Below are positions 57,943-64,000 of a DNA stretch of 64,000 nucleotides, one piece after another. A program made the position numbers and the translations under genes. The notes beneath the pieces are model-generated. The model worked only from the letters and a program-made list of their open reading frames with translations. It ran no database searches and was not told the DNA's origin. The first letter of the stretch is position 1. Each line of letters opens with the position of its first letter. Source of the DNA: Alistipes sp. (lineage in GTDB: Bacteria > Bacteroidota > Bacteroidia > Bacteroidales > Rikenellaceae); the NCBI GenBank assembly GCA_020026395.1, contig JAHHQM010000005.1, positions 62,001 to 126,000 of the forward strand, read 5' to 3'.

Positions 57943-58983
57943 TTATTTGGTGGTAAATGCCTCCTTGTAGAGTGGCGTCAGCACCTTGGGATTATCCTCG
58001 TAGGTCACACCGTACACGAAGAAGTAGCACTCCATCTGCGAAGGAATTGTCGTGATCTCGATCTCCTGCGTACCGCGTGCGCCGACCGAATCCAGCACCT
58101 GCAGCATCGTCTCACCGAATATATCGGCCATCTGGCGCAAGTATTTCAACTCGTCCTCCAGATAGCGCTCCTCGCTCTCATAGCCGTCGATCGTGTTCTT
58201 CTCCACAGCGCTGGCCACGTAGAACATCTCGGGATCGCGCGGGGTTACGCGGGCACGTACACCGTCTGCGGTGGTCTCCAGAATCTCGATTGTGAAGTGT
58301 GGCTCCGTCTTTTTCTGGACAAGCTCCACGGGAAGCTTCACCTGCCCGGCCTCATACTTGTAAACCACCGTCAGCTTGGCCTGACGATCATTCTGAGTTC
58401 CGTTGGGAACGACCGAAGCCACCAAAATCTGAGGATCGGTTGCGTGCGGTTTGATCGTGAGCCAATCCACATCAGCAGTTGCAGACAGCTCACCGACTGC
58501 AACTTCGTTCTTGATCGTGAATTTGAGTTCCACGTCACCGCCTTCGGCCTCAACCATCACGGGCATCTCGAATCCGGCCGTAATTTCGGGTTTCGAAAGG
58601 CCTGCCTGAATCAGATCCACAACCTGCGAGATCTTCTCCTGACCATAAGCATACTCCACTTCGATCGTTGCCTGACGCTCCATATAGGCCGTGTTTGCCA
58701 GGATCGTAGCCACAATCGATTCGTTTTCGGCACGCAGTTCCAAAATCCAACCTGCTGCGGACGAAGCTTTCAGCTCGCCCCCCTTGACGGGATTCTCGAC
58801 CGTGAAGGCCAGGGTAATCTCACCGCCCTCGGCATTGACCTTGAACGGATTCTCAAACGAAGGTTTCAAGACGGGTTTCTCCTGCGGAGCGGGAGGAGTT
58901 ACATTGTCGTCGTCATCAGAACAACCGGCCATCACGCCCAATATGGCGAAGAGGATGACCCACATTTTGGCAAATTTTAACAT
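57943..58983 (-). CDS. BACON-type surface lipoprotein (346 aa)
   Basis: A lipoprotein with signal peptide MLKFAKMWVILFAILGVMAGC and mature start CSDDDD, a surface-export signal. The start at 58983 is taken; the longer open frame adds a Lys/Asn-rich stretch before the signal peptide. Two BACON-like domains follow, about residues 40-135 (NAEGGEITLAFTVENPVKGGEL) and 136-230 (EAEGGDVELKFTIKNEVAVGEL), then a C-terminal region (FTIEILETTADGVRARVTP) similar in pattern to the tails of the 20.4 and 39.5 kb lipoproteins. All three look like paralogues with one, two or three BACON copies. It is monocistronic. Confidence 0.84.
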   Translation of the reverse strand: MLKFAKMWVILFAILGVMAGCSDDDDNVTPPAPQEKPVLKPSFENPFKVNAEGGEITLAFTVENPVKGGELKASSAAGWILELRAENESIVATILANTAYMERQATIEVEYAYGQEKISQVVDLIQAGLSKPEITAGFEMPVMVEAEGGDVELKFTIKNEVAVGELSATADVDWLTIKPHATDPQILVASVVPNGTQNDRQAKLTVVYKYEAGQVKLPVELVQKKTEPHFTIEILETTADGVRARVTPRDPEMFYVASAVEKNTIDGYESEERYLEDELKYLRQMADIFGETMLQVLDSVGARGTQEIEITTIPSQMECYFFVYGVTYEDNPKVLTPLYKEAFTTK

Positions 58984-59130
58984 AGAAGTTTGAATTTTAT
59001 TTGGTTCATTAGGTTTCTTTTTCAAAAAACATTCCAGCAGCACACCGCCAATCATCCTATGTTTTAAACAAATATACCAATATTTCTTAAATTCACACCG
59101 TTTTACCCCAAAATATTTTCAAACACCCCG

Positions 59131-59175
59131 AAAAAAAGCGGAGGCCGACCTTTTTTTTGAGGTCAGCCTCCGCCC
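59131..59175 (-). terminator. Terminator of rubredoxin unit
   Basis: On the minus strand GCGGAGGCTGACCT pairs with AGGTCGGCCTCCGC across CAAAAAAAA, followed by seven Ts. Confidence 0.9.
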
Positions 59176-59193
59176 ATGCCGATCTAAAGCACC

Positions 59194-59367
59194 CTAATCC
59201 CTCTCAACGGGCACGAACGAATCTTTCGTCTCGCCGCACAGGGGACACGTCCAATCGTCGGGCAACATTTCAAAGGGGGTTCCGGGTTCGATTCCGCTTT
59301 CGGGATCGCCCATCTCGGGATCATAGATGTATTCGCAAACGATACATCGATACTTCTTGGTTGTCAT
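59194..59367 (-). CDS. Rubredoxin
   Basis: A 57-residue rubredoxin that carries one electron on a single iron held by four cysteines: C8 and C11 (YRCIVCEYIYD) and C41 and C44 (WTCPLCGE). The spacing and the aromatic residues (YRC, YIYD, DDWTCP) are diagnostic, and the length is standard. It lies 52 nt downstream of the flavodoxin-ferredoxin gene on the same strand and before a strong terminator, so the two redox proteins form a unit. Rubredoxins in anaerobes often serve peroxide or superoxide reduction; sodB is 2 kb away, but no rubrerythrin is seen here. Confidence 0.96.
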   Translation of the reverse strand: MTTKKYRCIVCEYIYDPEMGDPESGIEPGTPFEMLPDDWTCPLCGETKDSFVPVERD

Positions 59368-59419
59368 AATTTATCAATTAGGTTACACACTAAAATTCAA
59401 AGCAATCTTTGTGCCATCG

Positions 59420-60241
59420 CTACAACAGCACCACAGGCTCCTTCCTTTGGTCGAAAAACGCCGACAGGGGGCGGGCATAGGGGTTGTCCAACGTGCGTGC
59501 CCCCTCGGGACACACCTTCACGCAGGCACAGCAGTGGATGCACCGCTCGGGGTCGGTCACAAGTTCGTTGCCCGGCGGGATCGCCCCCGTGGGACACATC
59601 GCCGAACACGTGCCGCACAACACGCAGCGTTCGGGATCGGTCACGGGGAGCATGCGTCCCGTGAAATTTTGTTTCGAGGCGGTAATGGCACTCACAAACG
59701 CCTTGCGATGCTCCTCCCCGATCGGCAGATCCTTCAAACGGGCGGGATCGACCTCCGAAAGGTTGTCCGATGCGAGTTTAGCGTAGACCTCCCTTCCGAA
59801 CGACGAGGCGCGTTCCAAATCCGCCCGATCGGGACGACCCGCACCGATGGGGGTTGCCGCAGTCGAATAGGAGTGCTCGCCCACAAATGCCGCACAGGCC
59901 ACGGGGCGGAATCCCTGACGGCGCACGAATGCCCCCAGATCCTCGGCGGCGTGTTCGAAGGCGCGGTTGCCGTAGACCACGATGATCACGGCGGGGGTAT
60001 TGTCGCCCTTCACCCCGCTCATACGCTCCAAAGCCATCGGAGGCACGTGACCTCCGTAAACGGGAACGGCAAACACGGCCAAATCGTGTGTGCCGAGTTG
60101 CAGGTTCGCGGCGCGGCGGGTCAGATTGTTGCGTGCAACGGGGATTGCCCCGAGCGAAAAGCCCTGTGCCACGGCATCGGATACCTTGCGCGAAGTTGCC
60201 GTCGGCGAAAAGCAGACGGTATAAATTTTATTTAATGTCAT
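59420..60241 (-). CDS. EFR1-type flavodoxin-ferredoxin fusion protein
   Basis: A 273-residue protein with an N-terminal flavodoxin-like domain (MTLNKIYTVCFSPTATSRKVS, FMN phosphate loop SPTATSR; then AVFAVPVYGGHVPP and IIVVYGNRAFEHA) and a C-terminal pair of [4Fe-4S] clusters: CVLCGTCSAMCPTGAIPPG and CIHCCACVKVCPEGA. This matches the EFR1 family of ferredoxin-flavodoxin fusions. It should pass electrons between flavin and iron-sulfur centres; partners are unknown. It precedes rubredoxin on the same strand, suggesting a short electron chain. A TATATTTG box lies about 89 nt upstream. Confidence 0.9.
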   Translation of the reverse strand: MTLNKIYTVCFSPTATSRKVSDAVAQGFSLGAIPVARNNLTRRAANLQLGTHDLAVFAVPVYGGHVPPMALERMSGVKGDNTPAVIIVVYGNRAFEHAAEDLGAFVRRQGFRPVACAAFVGEHSYSTAATPIGAGRPDRADLERASSFGREVYAKLASDNLSEVDPARLKDLPIGEEHRKAFVSAITASKQNFTGRMLPVTDPERCVLCGTCSAMCPTGAIPPGNELVTDPERCIHCCACVKVCPEGARTLDNPYARPLSAFFDQRKEPVVLL

Positions 60242-60329
60242 GTGTGTGAGTGTGTGTCGGTTTCCCCTCCTTCAAAAAGCATTCCACAAACTTCGAGAAA
60301 CTCCTTTCCGAAAGATAAGAAACCTGCGA

Positions 60330-60337
60330 CAAATATA
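60330..60337 (-). promoter_or_regulatory. -7 box of EFR1-rubredoxin promoter
   Basis: TATATTTG on the minus strand. No TTTG at the expected distance, so the support is partial. Confidence 0.4.
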
Positions 60338-60416
60338 CGCATCTTTTCGGGAAAAAACAGGGCGTCCCGTCCGACCCGCCATCGGGCGCCGGGTGTTTTT
60401 GCAGAAAAAGGATTTT

Positions 60417-60451
60417 TTTGGGACGATCCTCACGAAAAATATGTATCTTTG
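60417..60451 (+). promoter_or_regulatory. Promoter of cysteine desulfidase gene
   Basis: TTTG (60417-60420), 23 nt, TATCTTTG (60444-60451), 42 nt before the ATG at 60494. The -7 box is exact; the spacer is 2 nt long. Confidence 0.55.
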
Positions 60452-60493
60452 TCAGATAGGAACTTATGACTTAAATAACCGAAATTCTTTTTT

Positions 60494-61786
60494 ATGATAC
60501 CTCAAAACGAAAGAGCGGAGATCATTGCTCTGATCAACCGCGAAGTTGTGCCTGCCATCGGCTGTACGGAACCGATCGCCGTGGCACTGTGTGCAGCCCG
60601 TGCTGCCGAGGAGTTGGGCGAGAAACCGCTGAAAATCGAAGCCCGTCTGAGCGCCAACATCCTCAAGAACGCCATGGGTGTGGGCATCCCCGGCACCGGC
60701 ATGGTCGGACTTCCGATTGCCATTGCGCTGGGCGTACTGATCGGCCGTTCGGAATACCAGCTGGAGGTGTTGCGTGACGTAACCCCCGAATCGGTCGAGC
60801 AGGGCAAGGCCTACATCGCCGAAAAGCGCATCGACATCAAACTCAAGGAGAACATCACCGAGAAACTCTATATCGAAATCGAAATGTCGTCCGAGAATCA
60901 CCATTCGACGGCGATCATTTCGGGCGGACACACCAATTTCGTCTACGTGGAGCAGGATCACAAGACGATCCTCGACAACCGCACCGCATCGAGCACCGGA
61001 GAGAGCCAGGAGGAGCACCACGTGGAACTGAACCTGCGCAAGGTTTGGAATTTCGCCATGACCTCGCCCATCGAGGAGCTGACCTTCATTCAGGAGGCAC
61101 GCCGTCTGAACAAGGCTGCCGCCGAAATGTCGCTGAAGAACAACTTCGGCCACTGCATCGGGCGCACGTTGCGTTACGACAAGGAGCTGAAGATCATGGG
61201 TGACACCATTTTCTCGCGCGTACTGGCCTACACGTCGGCCGCCTGCGATGCCCGTATGGCAGGAGCCATGGTACCCATCATGAGTAACTCGGGCAGCGGT
61301 AACCAGGGTATCGCCACCACCCTTCCCGTGGTGGTTTACGGCGAGCAGACCAACGCCTCGGAGGAGCAGATCACGCGTGCGCTGATCCTGAGCCACCTGA
61401 CGGCAATCTACATCAAGCAGAGCCTCGGCCGTCTGTCGGCCTTGTGCGGTTGTGTGGTTGCCGCCACGGGTTCGAGCTGCGGCATCACCTGTCTGATGGG
61501 CGGCGGCTACGACGAAATCGTGTCGGCCGTGAAGAACATGATCGCCAACCTGACGGGTATGCTTTGCGACGGTGCCAAACCGAGCTGCGCCATGAAACTC
61601 ACCACAGGTGTCGGTACGGCCATGTTGTCGGCCATGATGGCTTGCGACGGTCACTGCGTATCGTCGGTAGAGGGCATCATCGAGGACGATGTGGACAAAT
61701 GTATCCGCAACCTCACGACCATCGGCCGCGACGGTATGAACAACACCGACGCCATGGTGCTGGACATCATGACCCACAAGTGCTAA
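60494..61786 (+). CDS. cyuA: L-cysteine desulfidase family protein (UPF0597)
   Basis: A 430-residue protein of the CyuA/YhaM family (formerly called serine dehydratase alpha-like), which cleaves L-cysteine to hydrogen sulfide, pyruvate and ammonia with an oxygen-sensitive [4Fe-4S] cluster. Motifs: PAIGCTEPIAVALCAARAA near residue 20, SANILKNAMGVGIPGTG, MSNSGSGNQGIATTLPVV, and the Cys-rich CGCVVAATGSSCGITCLMGGG with cluster ligands, plus KPSCAMKLTTGVGTA. Length is standard. Its own promoter and terminator mark it as monocistronic. The function is assigned by family; substrate preference between cysteine and serine is not decidable here. Confidence 0.92.
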   Translation: MIPQNERAEIIALINREVVPAIGCTEPIAVALCAARAAEELGEKPLKIEARLSANILKNAMGVGIPGTGMVGLPIAIALGVLIGRSEYQLEVLRDVTPESVEQGKAYIAEKRIDIKLKENITEKLYIEIEMSSENHHSTAIISGGHTNFVYVEQDHKTILDNRTASSTGESQEEHHVELNLRKVWNFAMTSPIEELTFIQEARRLNKAAAEMSLKNNFGHCIGRTLRYDKELKIMGDTIFSRVLAYTSAACDARMAGAMVPIMSNSGSGNQGIATTLPVVVYGEQTNASEEQITRALILSHLTAIYIKQSLGRLSALCGCVVAATGSSCGITCLMGGGYDEIVSAVKNMIANLTGMLCDGAKPSCAMKLTTGVGTAMLSAMMACDGHCVSSVEGIIEDDVDKCIRNLTTIGRDGMNNTDAMVLDIMTHKC

Positions 61787-61799
61787 TCAATCCGATATA

Positions 61800-61855
61800 C
61801 CTTATATAGAAAATACCCTCGTCCTTTTCGGAACGGGGGTATTTTCTATATAAGG
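61800..61855. terminator. Long perfect palindrome between converging genes
   Basis: CCTTATATAGAAAATACCC (61800-61818) pairs perfectly with GGGTATTTTCTATATAAGG (61837-61855) around an 18-nt loop. It has T-rich upper arms and can act as a bidirectional terminator, though no simple T-run follows. Confidence 0.65.
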
Positions 61856-61874
61856 GCGGGGGCTTCGGAGGCGG

Positions 61875-61922
61875 AGGTTCGGAGGCGAGCCAAGGTTCGG
61901 AGGCGAGCCAAGGTTCGGAGGC
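61875..61922. repeat. Tandem 18-nt repeat AGGTTCGGAGGCGAGCCA
   Basis: Two exact copies (61875-61892, 61893-61910) plus a partial third (61911-61922), flanked by degenerate GGTTCGG words to about 61950. It is non-coding and lies just past the M15 peptidase gene. Confidence 0.85.
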
Positions 61923-61971
61923 TGGGTTCGGACGCGGGGGTTCGGGTTTCGGGGCAGTTCCTCGAAAAAAC

Positions 61972-62451
61972 CTACTCCATCGGAAAGTAACATCCCCGCC
62001 TCATGCGGAGTTTCTCGCACCGCTGCTCTCCCGCAAGACTTCTCAGGCCGAGATGAATCCAGCGGGGAATACCCTCGTCGGATTCGCCCTCCGAGATCAA
62101 TTGGTCGAACGCCACTCCCGCGACCCACTCCCGACAAAACATCCCGAAGGCCTTCATGCGCCCGTTCACGGGAACAAGATCGGCGGCCAACCCCGCCGTG
62201 TGCGCCGAACGGGGCGCCCCGCCGACCGCACGGTTCAAAGCCGCACATCGGTATCCCGAGCTGATGCGGATTGCGGGATCGCCAAGGTTGTTCTCTGCGC
62301 AAAACGCAGTCCATGCTTCGCGCAACGGGTCAAGCAGTGTCGATGCAAGCTCCTCCAAATGAGCGCGGTGCGCAGCCGATGGGATGTTTTCAAGGCCGAG
62401 ACGATCGGCCGTATCGGAACGCGTAAGTTCCGACAAGGTAAAGTACTTCAT
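61972..62451 (-). CDS. M15 family peptidase (D,D-carboxypeptidase type)
   Basis: A 159-residue protein of the Peptidase_M15_3 type (VanY/endolysin-like zinc carboxypeptidase). The zinc site is H84 and D91 (SAHTAGLAADLVP) and H133 (WIHLGL), with the substrate segment RISSGYRCAALNRAVGGA. There is no signal peptide, as in phage endolysins that leave through a holin and in small chromosomal copies common in Bacteroidetes. No phage genes are adjacent, so it may be a remnant or a domesticated gene. It is downstream of the hpf terminators and is probably transcribed on its own. Confidence 0.85.
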   Translation of the reverse strand: MKYFTLSELTRSDTADRLGLENIPSAAHRAHLEELASTLLDPLREAWTAFCAENNLGDPAIRISSGYRCAALNRAVGGAPRSAHTAGLAADLVPVNGRMKAFGMFCREWVAGVAFDQLISEGESDEGIPRWIHLGLRSLAGEQRCEKLRMRRGCYFPME

Positions 62452-62475
62452 AGGTAAAACGGTTTAAAGGGGTAG

Positions 62476-62545
62476 AAAAAATCCCGCCGAAAGACTTCGT
62501 ACGGGATAAAAAACCGACCCTCCCGCTTTAGGGAAAGGTCGGCAA
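62476..62545 (-). terminator. Tandem terminators of xerC-hpf
   Basis: Two stems in a row on the minus strand: CCGACC / GGTCGG (62514-62543) followed by TTTTTT, then ATCCCG / CGGGAT (62481-62507) followed by TTTTTC. Confidence 0.88.
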
Positions 62546-62580
62546 AATTAACAATATAAGTAAGGAATCAAACGGGGGGA

Positions 62581-62874
62581 TTATTTATCCTTGCCCTTGA
62601 ATTTTTCCAACTGATGTTTCAATGCGTCAATGGCCTCATCGACCGATTCCTCGAAGGATTTCGACTGATGGCTCGCAACAAGATCCTCACCGGGCATATG
62701 CAGGGTGATGGTGGCTATTTTGTTGCCCTTTTCGTGGTCCTTGTCGAGTTTCAACACGACGTCTGCTCCGGTAGAGCGCTCCGCAAAACGATCCAATTTC
62801 TCCATTTTCGCTTCTACAAATTCGACCAACTTCTTGTCGGCATCGAATTTCAAAGATTGAATTCGTACGTTCAT
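62581..62874 (-). CDS. hpf: Ribosome hibernation promoting factor (short form)
   Basis: A 97-residue HPF/RaiA family protein that binds the 30S decoding centre and silences ribosomes in stationary phase. It begins MNVRIQSLKFDADKKLVEFVEAKMEKLD and shows the alternating beta/alpha pattern of the family (ADVVLKLDKDHEKGNKIATITLHMPGEDLVASHQS, then FEESVDEAIDALKHQLEKFK). It lacks the C-terminal dimerisation domain of long HPF. It is 21 nt after xerC in the same unit and ends in two terminators. The xerC-hpf order is common in Bacteroidetes. Confidence 0.93.
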   Translation of the reverse strand: MNVRIQSLKFDADKKLVEFVEAKMEKLDRFAERSTGADVVLKLDKDHEKGNKIATITLHMPGEDLVASHQSKSFEESVDEAIDALKHQLEKFKGKDK

Positions 62875-62895
62875 AGCCTAACGATTTAAGAGTTA

Positions 62896-63798
62896 TTACT
62901 TCCCATCCCTTTGGCGGGGATGAGCCTTTCGGTAAATTTCTTTCAGGCGCGCGATGCTGTTGTGAGTGTAAACCTCGGTGGCTTCCAGCGACGCATGCCC
63001 CAACAATTCCTGAATTTCGCGGATGTCGGCACCCTCGTTGAGCAGATGGGTGGCAAACGTGTGGCGCAACACATGGGGGCTTTTCTTCCCTTGAACACCG
63101 GCCTCGGAAAGGATCCGCTCCACCACGCGGTAAACCACGCTGCGGGAGATTCGTTGTCCTTTCTGTGTTAAAAATAAGGGTTTTTCTTCGGAAATGCAAA
63201 TATTTTGCCGATCAATTGTCTTGAAATGTGCCAAAATATGTCGTCTTAAGGGTTCGACCAACGGCACGACGCGTTCCTTGTCGCCCTTACCGCGAATGCG
63301 TAACGAGCGGAAATCCCCGGCGAAGTCCCCGCGGTTGATGCCCACAAGCTCCTGCAAACGCAATCCGCAGGCGTAGAACATCAGGATGATAAGGTGGTCG
63401 CGCTCCGCAACGAAGTCCTCTGCCTGTTCCCCGCACTCCACCACCACGTCGCTCATCCGCGATTCGGGCACGAAGGCAGGCAGTCGGCGGGCGGTTTTCA
63501 ACGCCGTGATCGGGTGCATGATGTCCTTTTCGACCAACCCCTCGCGCATCAGCCAGGAAAAGAAGGTGCGCAGGGTCGAGAGTTCGCGGTTCATCGAGCG
63601 GGGCGACACCCCCTCCCGCCCCGTACGGCAGACGATCCACTCCCGGATGCGGTCGGTCGAGAGCATATCGGGCGTAAACCCTTCGGGCGTTGTGCCCAGC
63701 CACGCAAACAACCGTTCCAGATCGCGGCGGTAATTGCGCACCGTGAGCGGGGAGTAACGCCTTTCGGCCTCGAGATAATGGATGAATCGCATGAACAT
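62896..63798 (-). CDS. Tyrosine recombinase XerC/XerD type
   Basis: A 300-residue site-specific recombinase of the Xer family resolving chromosome dimers. The N-terminal SAM-like DNA-binding domain is about residues 1-90 (YSPLTVRNYRRDLERLFAWL). Catalytic residues: R147 (ACGLRLQE), K171 (GKGDKER), H242 and R245 (PHVLRHTFATHLL), H268 (LLGHASLE) and Y277 (EVYTHN). Length is standard for XerC/D. The gene starts at 63798 or at Met3 (63792). A TACCTTTG box is only 4 nt upstream of the first ATG, so the mRNA may be leaderless. It is followed by hpf. Confidence 0.94.
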   Translation of the reverse strand: MFMRFIHYLEAERRYSPLTVRNYRRDLERLFAWLGTTPEGFTPDMLSTDRIREWIVCRTGREGVSPRSMNRELSTLRTFFSWLMREGLVEKDIMHPITALKTARRLPAFVPESRMSDVVVECGEQAEDFVAERDHLIILMFYACGLRLQELVGINRGDFAGDFRSLRIRGKGDKERVVPLVEPLRRHILAHFKTIDRQNICISEEKPLFLTQKGQRISRSVVYRVVERILSEAGVQGKKSPHVLRHTFATHLLNEGADIREIQELLGHASLEATEVYTHNSIARLKEIYRKAHPRQRDGK

Positions 63799-63802
63799 AA
63801 CA

Positions 63803-63810
63803 CAAAGGTA
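63803..63810 (-). promoter_or_regulatory. -7 box abutting the xerC start
   Basis: TACCTTTG on the minus strand ends 4 nt before the first ATG (63798). No clear TTTG at 19-21 nt, so support is partial. Confidence 0.45.
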
Positions 63811-63898
63811 ACAAAAAAACCGAAAGCCCGGTTTCCATAAAACTACACCTTTACCCTCAAAACGGATTCCGTGCGGGGTTTATTTTCCGCCCCGACGA

Positions 63899-63930
63899 TT
63901 TGTTTGCACACCCGAAAAGCGGTATCTTTG
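63899..63930 (+). promoter_or_regulatory. Promoter of the gene leaving the window
   Basis: TTTG (63899-63902), 20 nt, TATCTTTG (63923-63930): exact consensus, 24 nt before the ATG at 63955. Confidence 0.85.
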
Positions 63931-63954
63931 TTTTCAAACGAAAACACCAAACGT

Positions 63955-64000
63955 ATGGAACAATCCGAAAAGAAGATTTCCGTGCCCTTCGACAAGGAGC
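63955..64000 (+). CDS. N-terminal 15 codons of an unidentified gene
   Basis: An ATG 24 nt after a perfect promoter starts MEQSEKKISVPFDKE, then the window ends. Too little is visible to name the protein. Confidence 0.6.
   Translation, partial: MEQSEKKISVPFDKE

Noticed and set aside
61875..61922. Possible CRISPR-like array
   Set aside because: The units are 18 nt and directly adjacent, with no spacers and no cas genes; it is a plain tandem repeat.
61972..63798. Integrative element suggested by a tyrosine recombinase near an endolysin-like gene
   Set aside because: The recombinase is a standard XerC/D next to hpf, with no attachment repeats, tRNA junction or phage genes.

Overview
The window looks like ordinary chromosomal core DNA from a Bacteroidales bacterium, most likely Rikenellaceae and close to Alistipes. 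The basis is moderately high GC with C/G-rich third codon positions, Bacteroidetes-type promoters (TTTG, 19-21 nt, TAnnTTTG), lipoproteins whose processed N-terminus reads Cys-(Ser)-Asp-Asp-Asp (a surface-export signal), BACON-domain proteins, DUF2723 and DUF4254 families, an ExbB-ExbD-ExbD cluster and the short archaeal/eukaryotic-type prolyl-tRNA synthetase. The genus is an inference; no rRNA gene is present to fix it. I saw no prophage, integron, CRISPR array or insertion sequence.

Layout. 1-15.6 kb: cysS (cut by the window edge), a large DUF2723 membrane glycosyltransferase, a nitroreductase, a GNAT acetyltransferase, an ECF sigma factor followed by a 51-residue protein, proS, an LtaS-like sulfatase-fold transferase, hflX-upp, tonB and rlmN. 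15.7-25.6 kb: tRNA-Pro, a FecBCD/BtuFCD-type ABC importer, tRNA-Glu with rpsT, a conserved unknown, a three-BACON lipoprotein, tRNA-Cys, and the dprA-tatD-ansA unit. 26-36 kb: the exbB/hypothetical/exbD/exbD operon (which with tonB at 14 kb would energise outer-membrane import), rnhB, a polytopic membrane protein, a frameshifted AraC regulator, a candidate stand-alone small RNA, and lipA-lipB-recJ. 36-50 kb: a DUF4924-like gene, a PiT phosphate transporter with PhoU-like tail, a BACON lipoprotein, an EF-G paralogue lacking key GTPase residues, a four-repeat lipoprotein, and a packed minus-strand run (plug/TonB-C fusion, menA, xseA, xseB, methyltransferase). 50-64 kb: prfA, a GT9/DUF4254 pair, a GH73-LysM hydrolase, dipeptidyl peptidase IV, sodB, another BACON-type lipoprotein, rubredoxin plus a flavodoxin-ferredoxin fusion, cysteine desulfidase, an M15 peptidase, hpf, xerC and the first codons of one more gene.

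No obviously new multi-gene system stands out. The observations most worth following are: (1) a roughly 95-nt transcript at 32.08-32.17 kb with its own perfect promoter and terminator and no gene; (2) a parS-like near-palindrome GTTCCACGnGGAAC that recurs across the window, once as a perfect palindrome inside xseA; (3) the EF-G2 paralogue with a substituted catalytic histidine; (4) a small protein fusing a TonB-receptor-plug-like segment to a TonB C-terminal domain; (5) structured leaders before rpsT and sodB; (6) possible leaderless mRNAs for the ABC importer and xerC. Several GC-rich, strand-asymmetric gaps (7.5, 28.4, 32.2 and 41.1 kb) contain no gene I can support.
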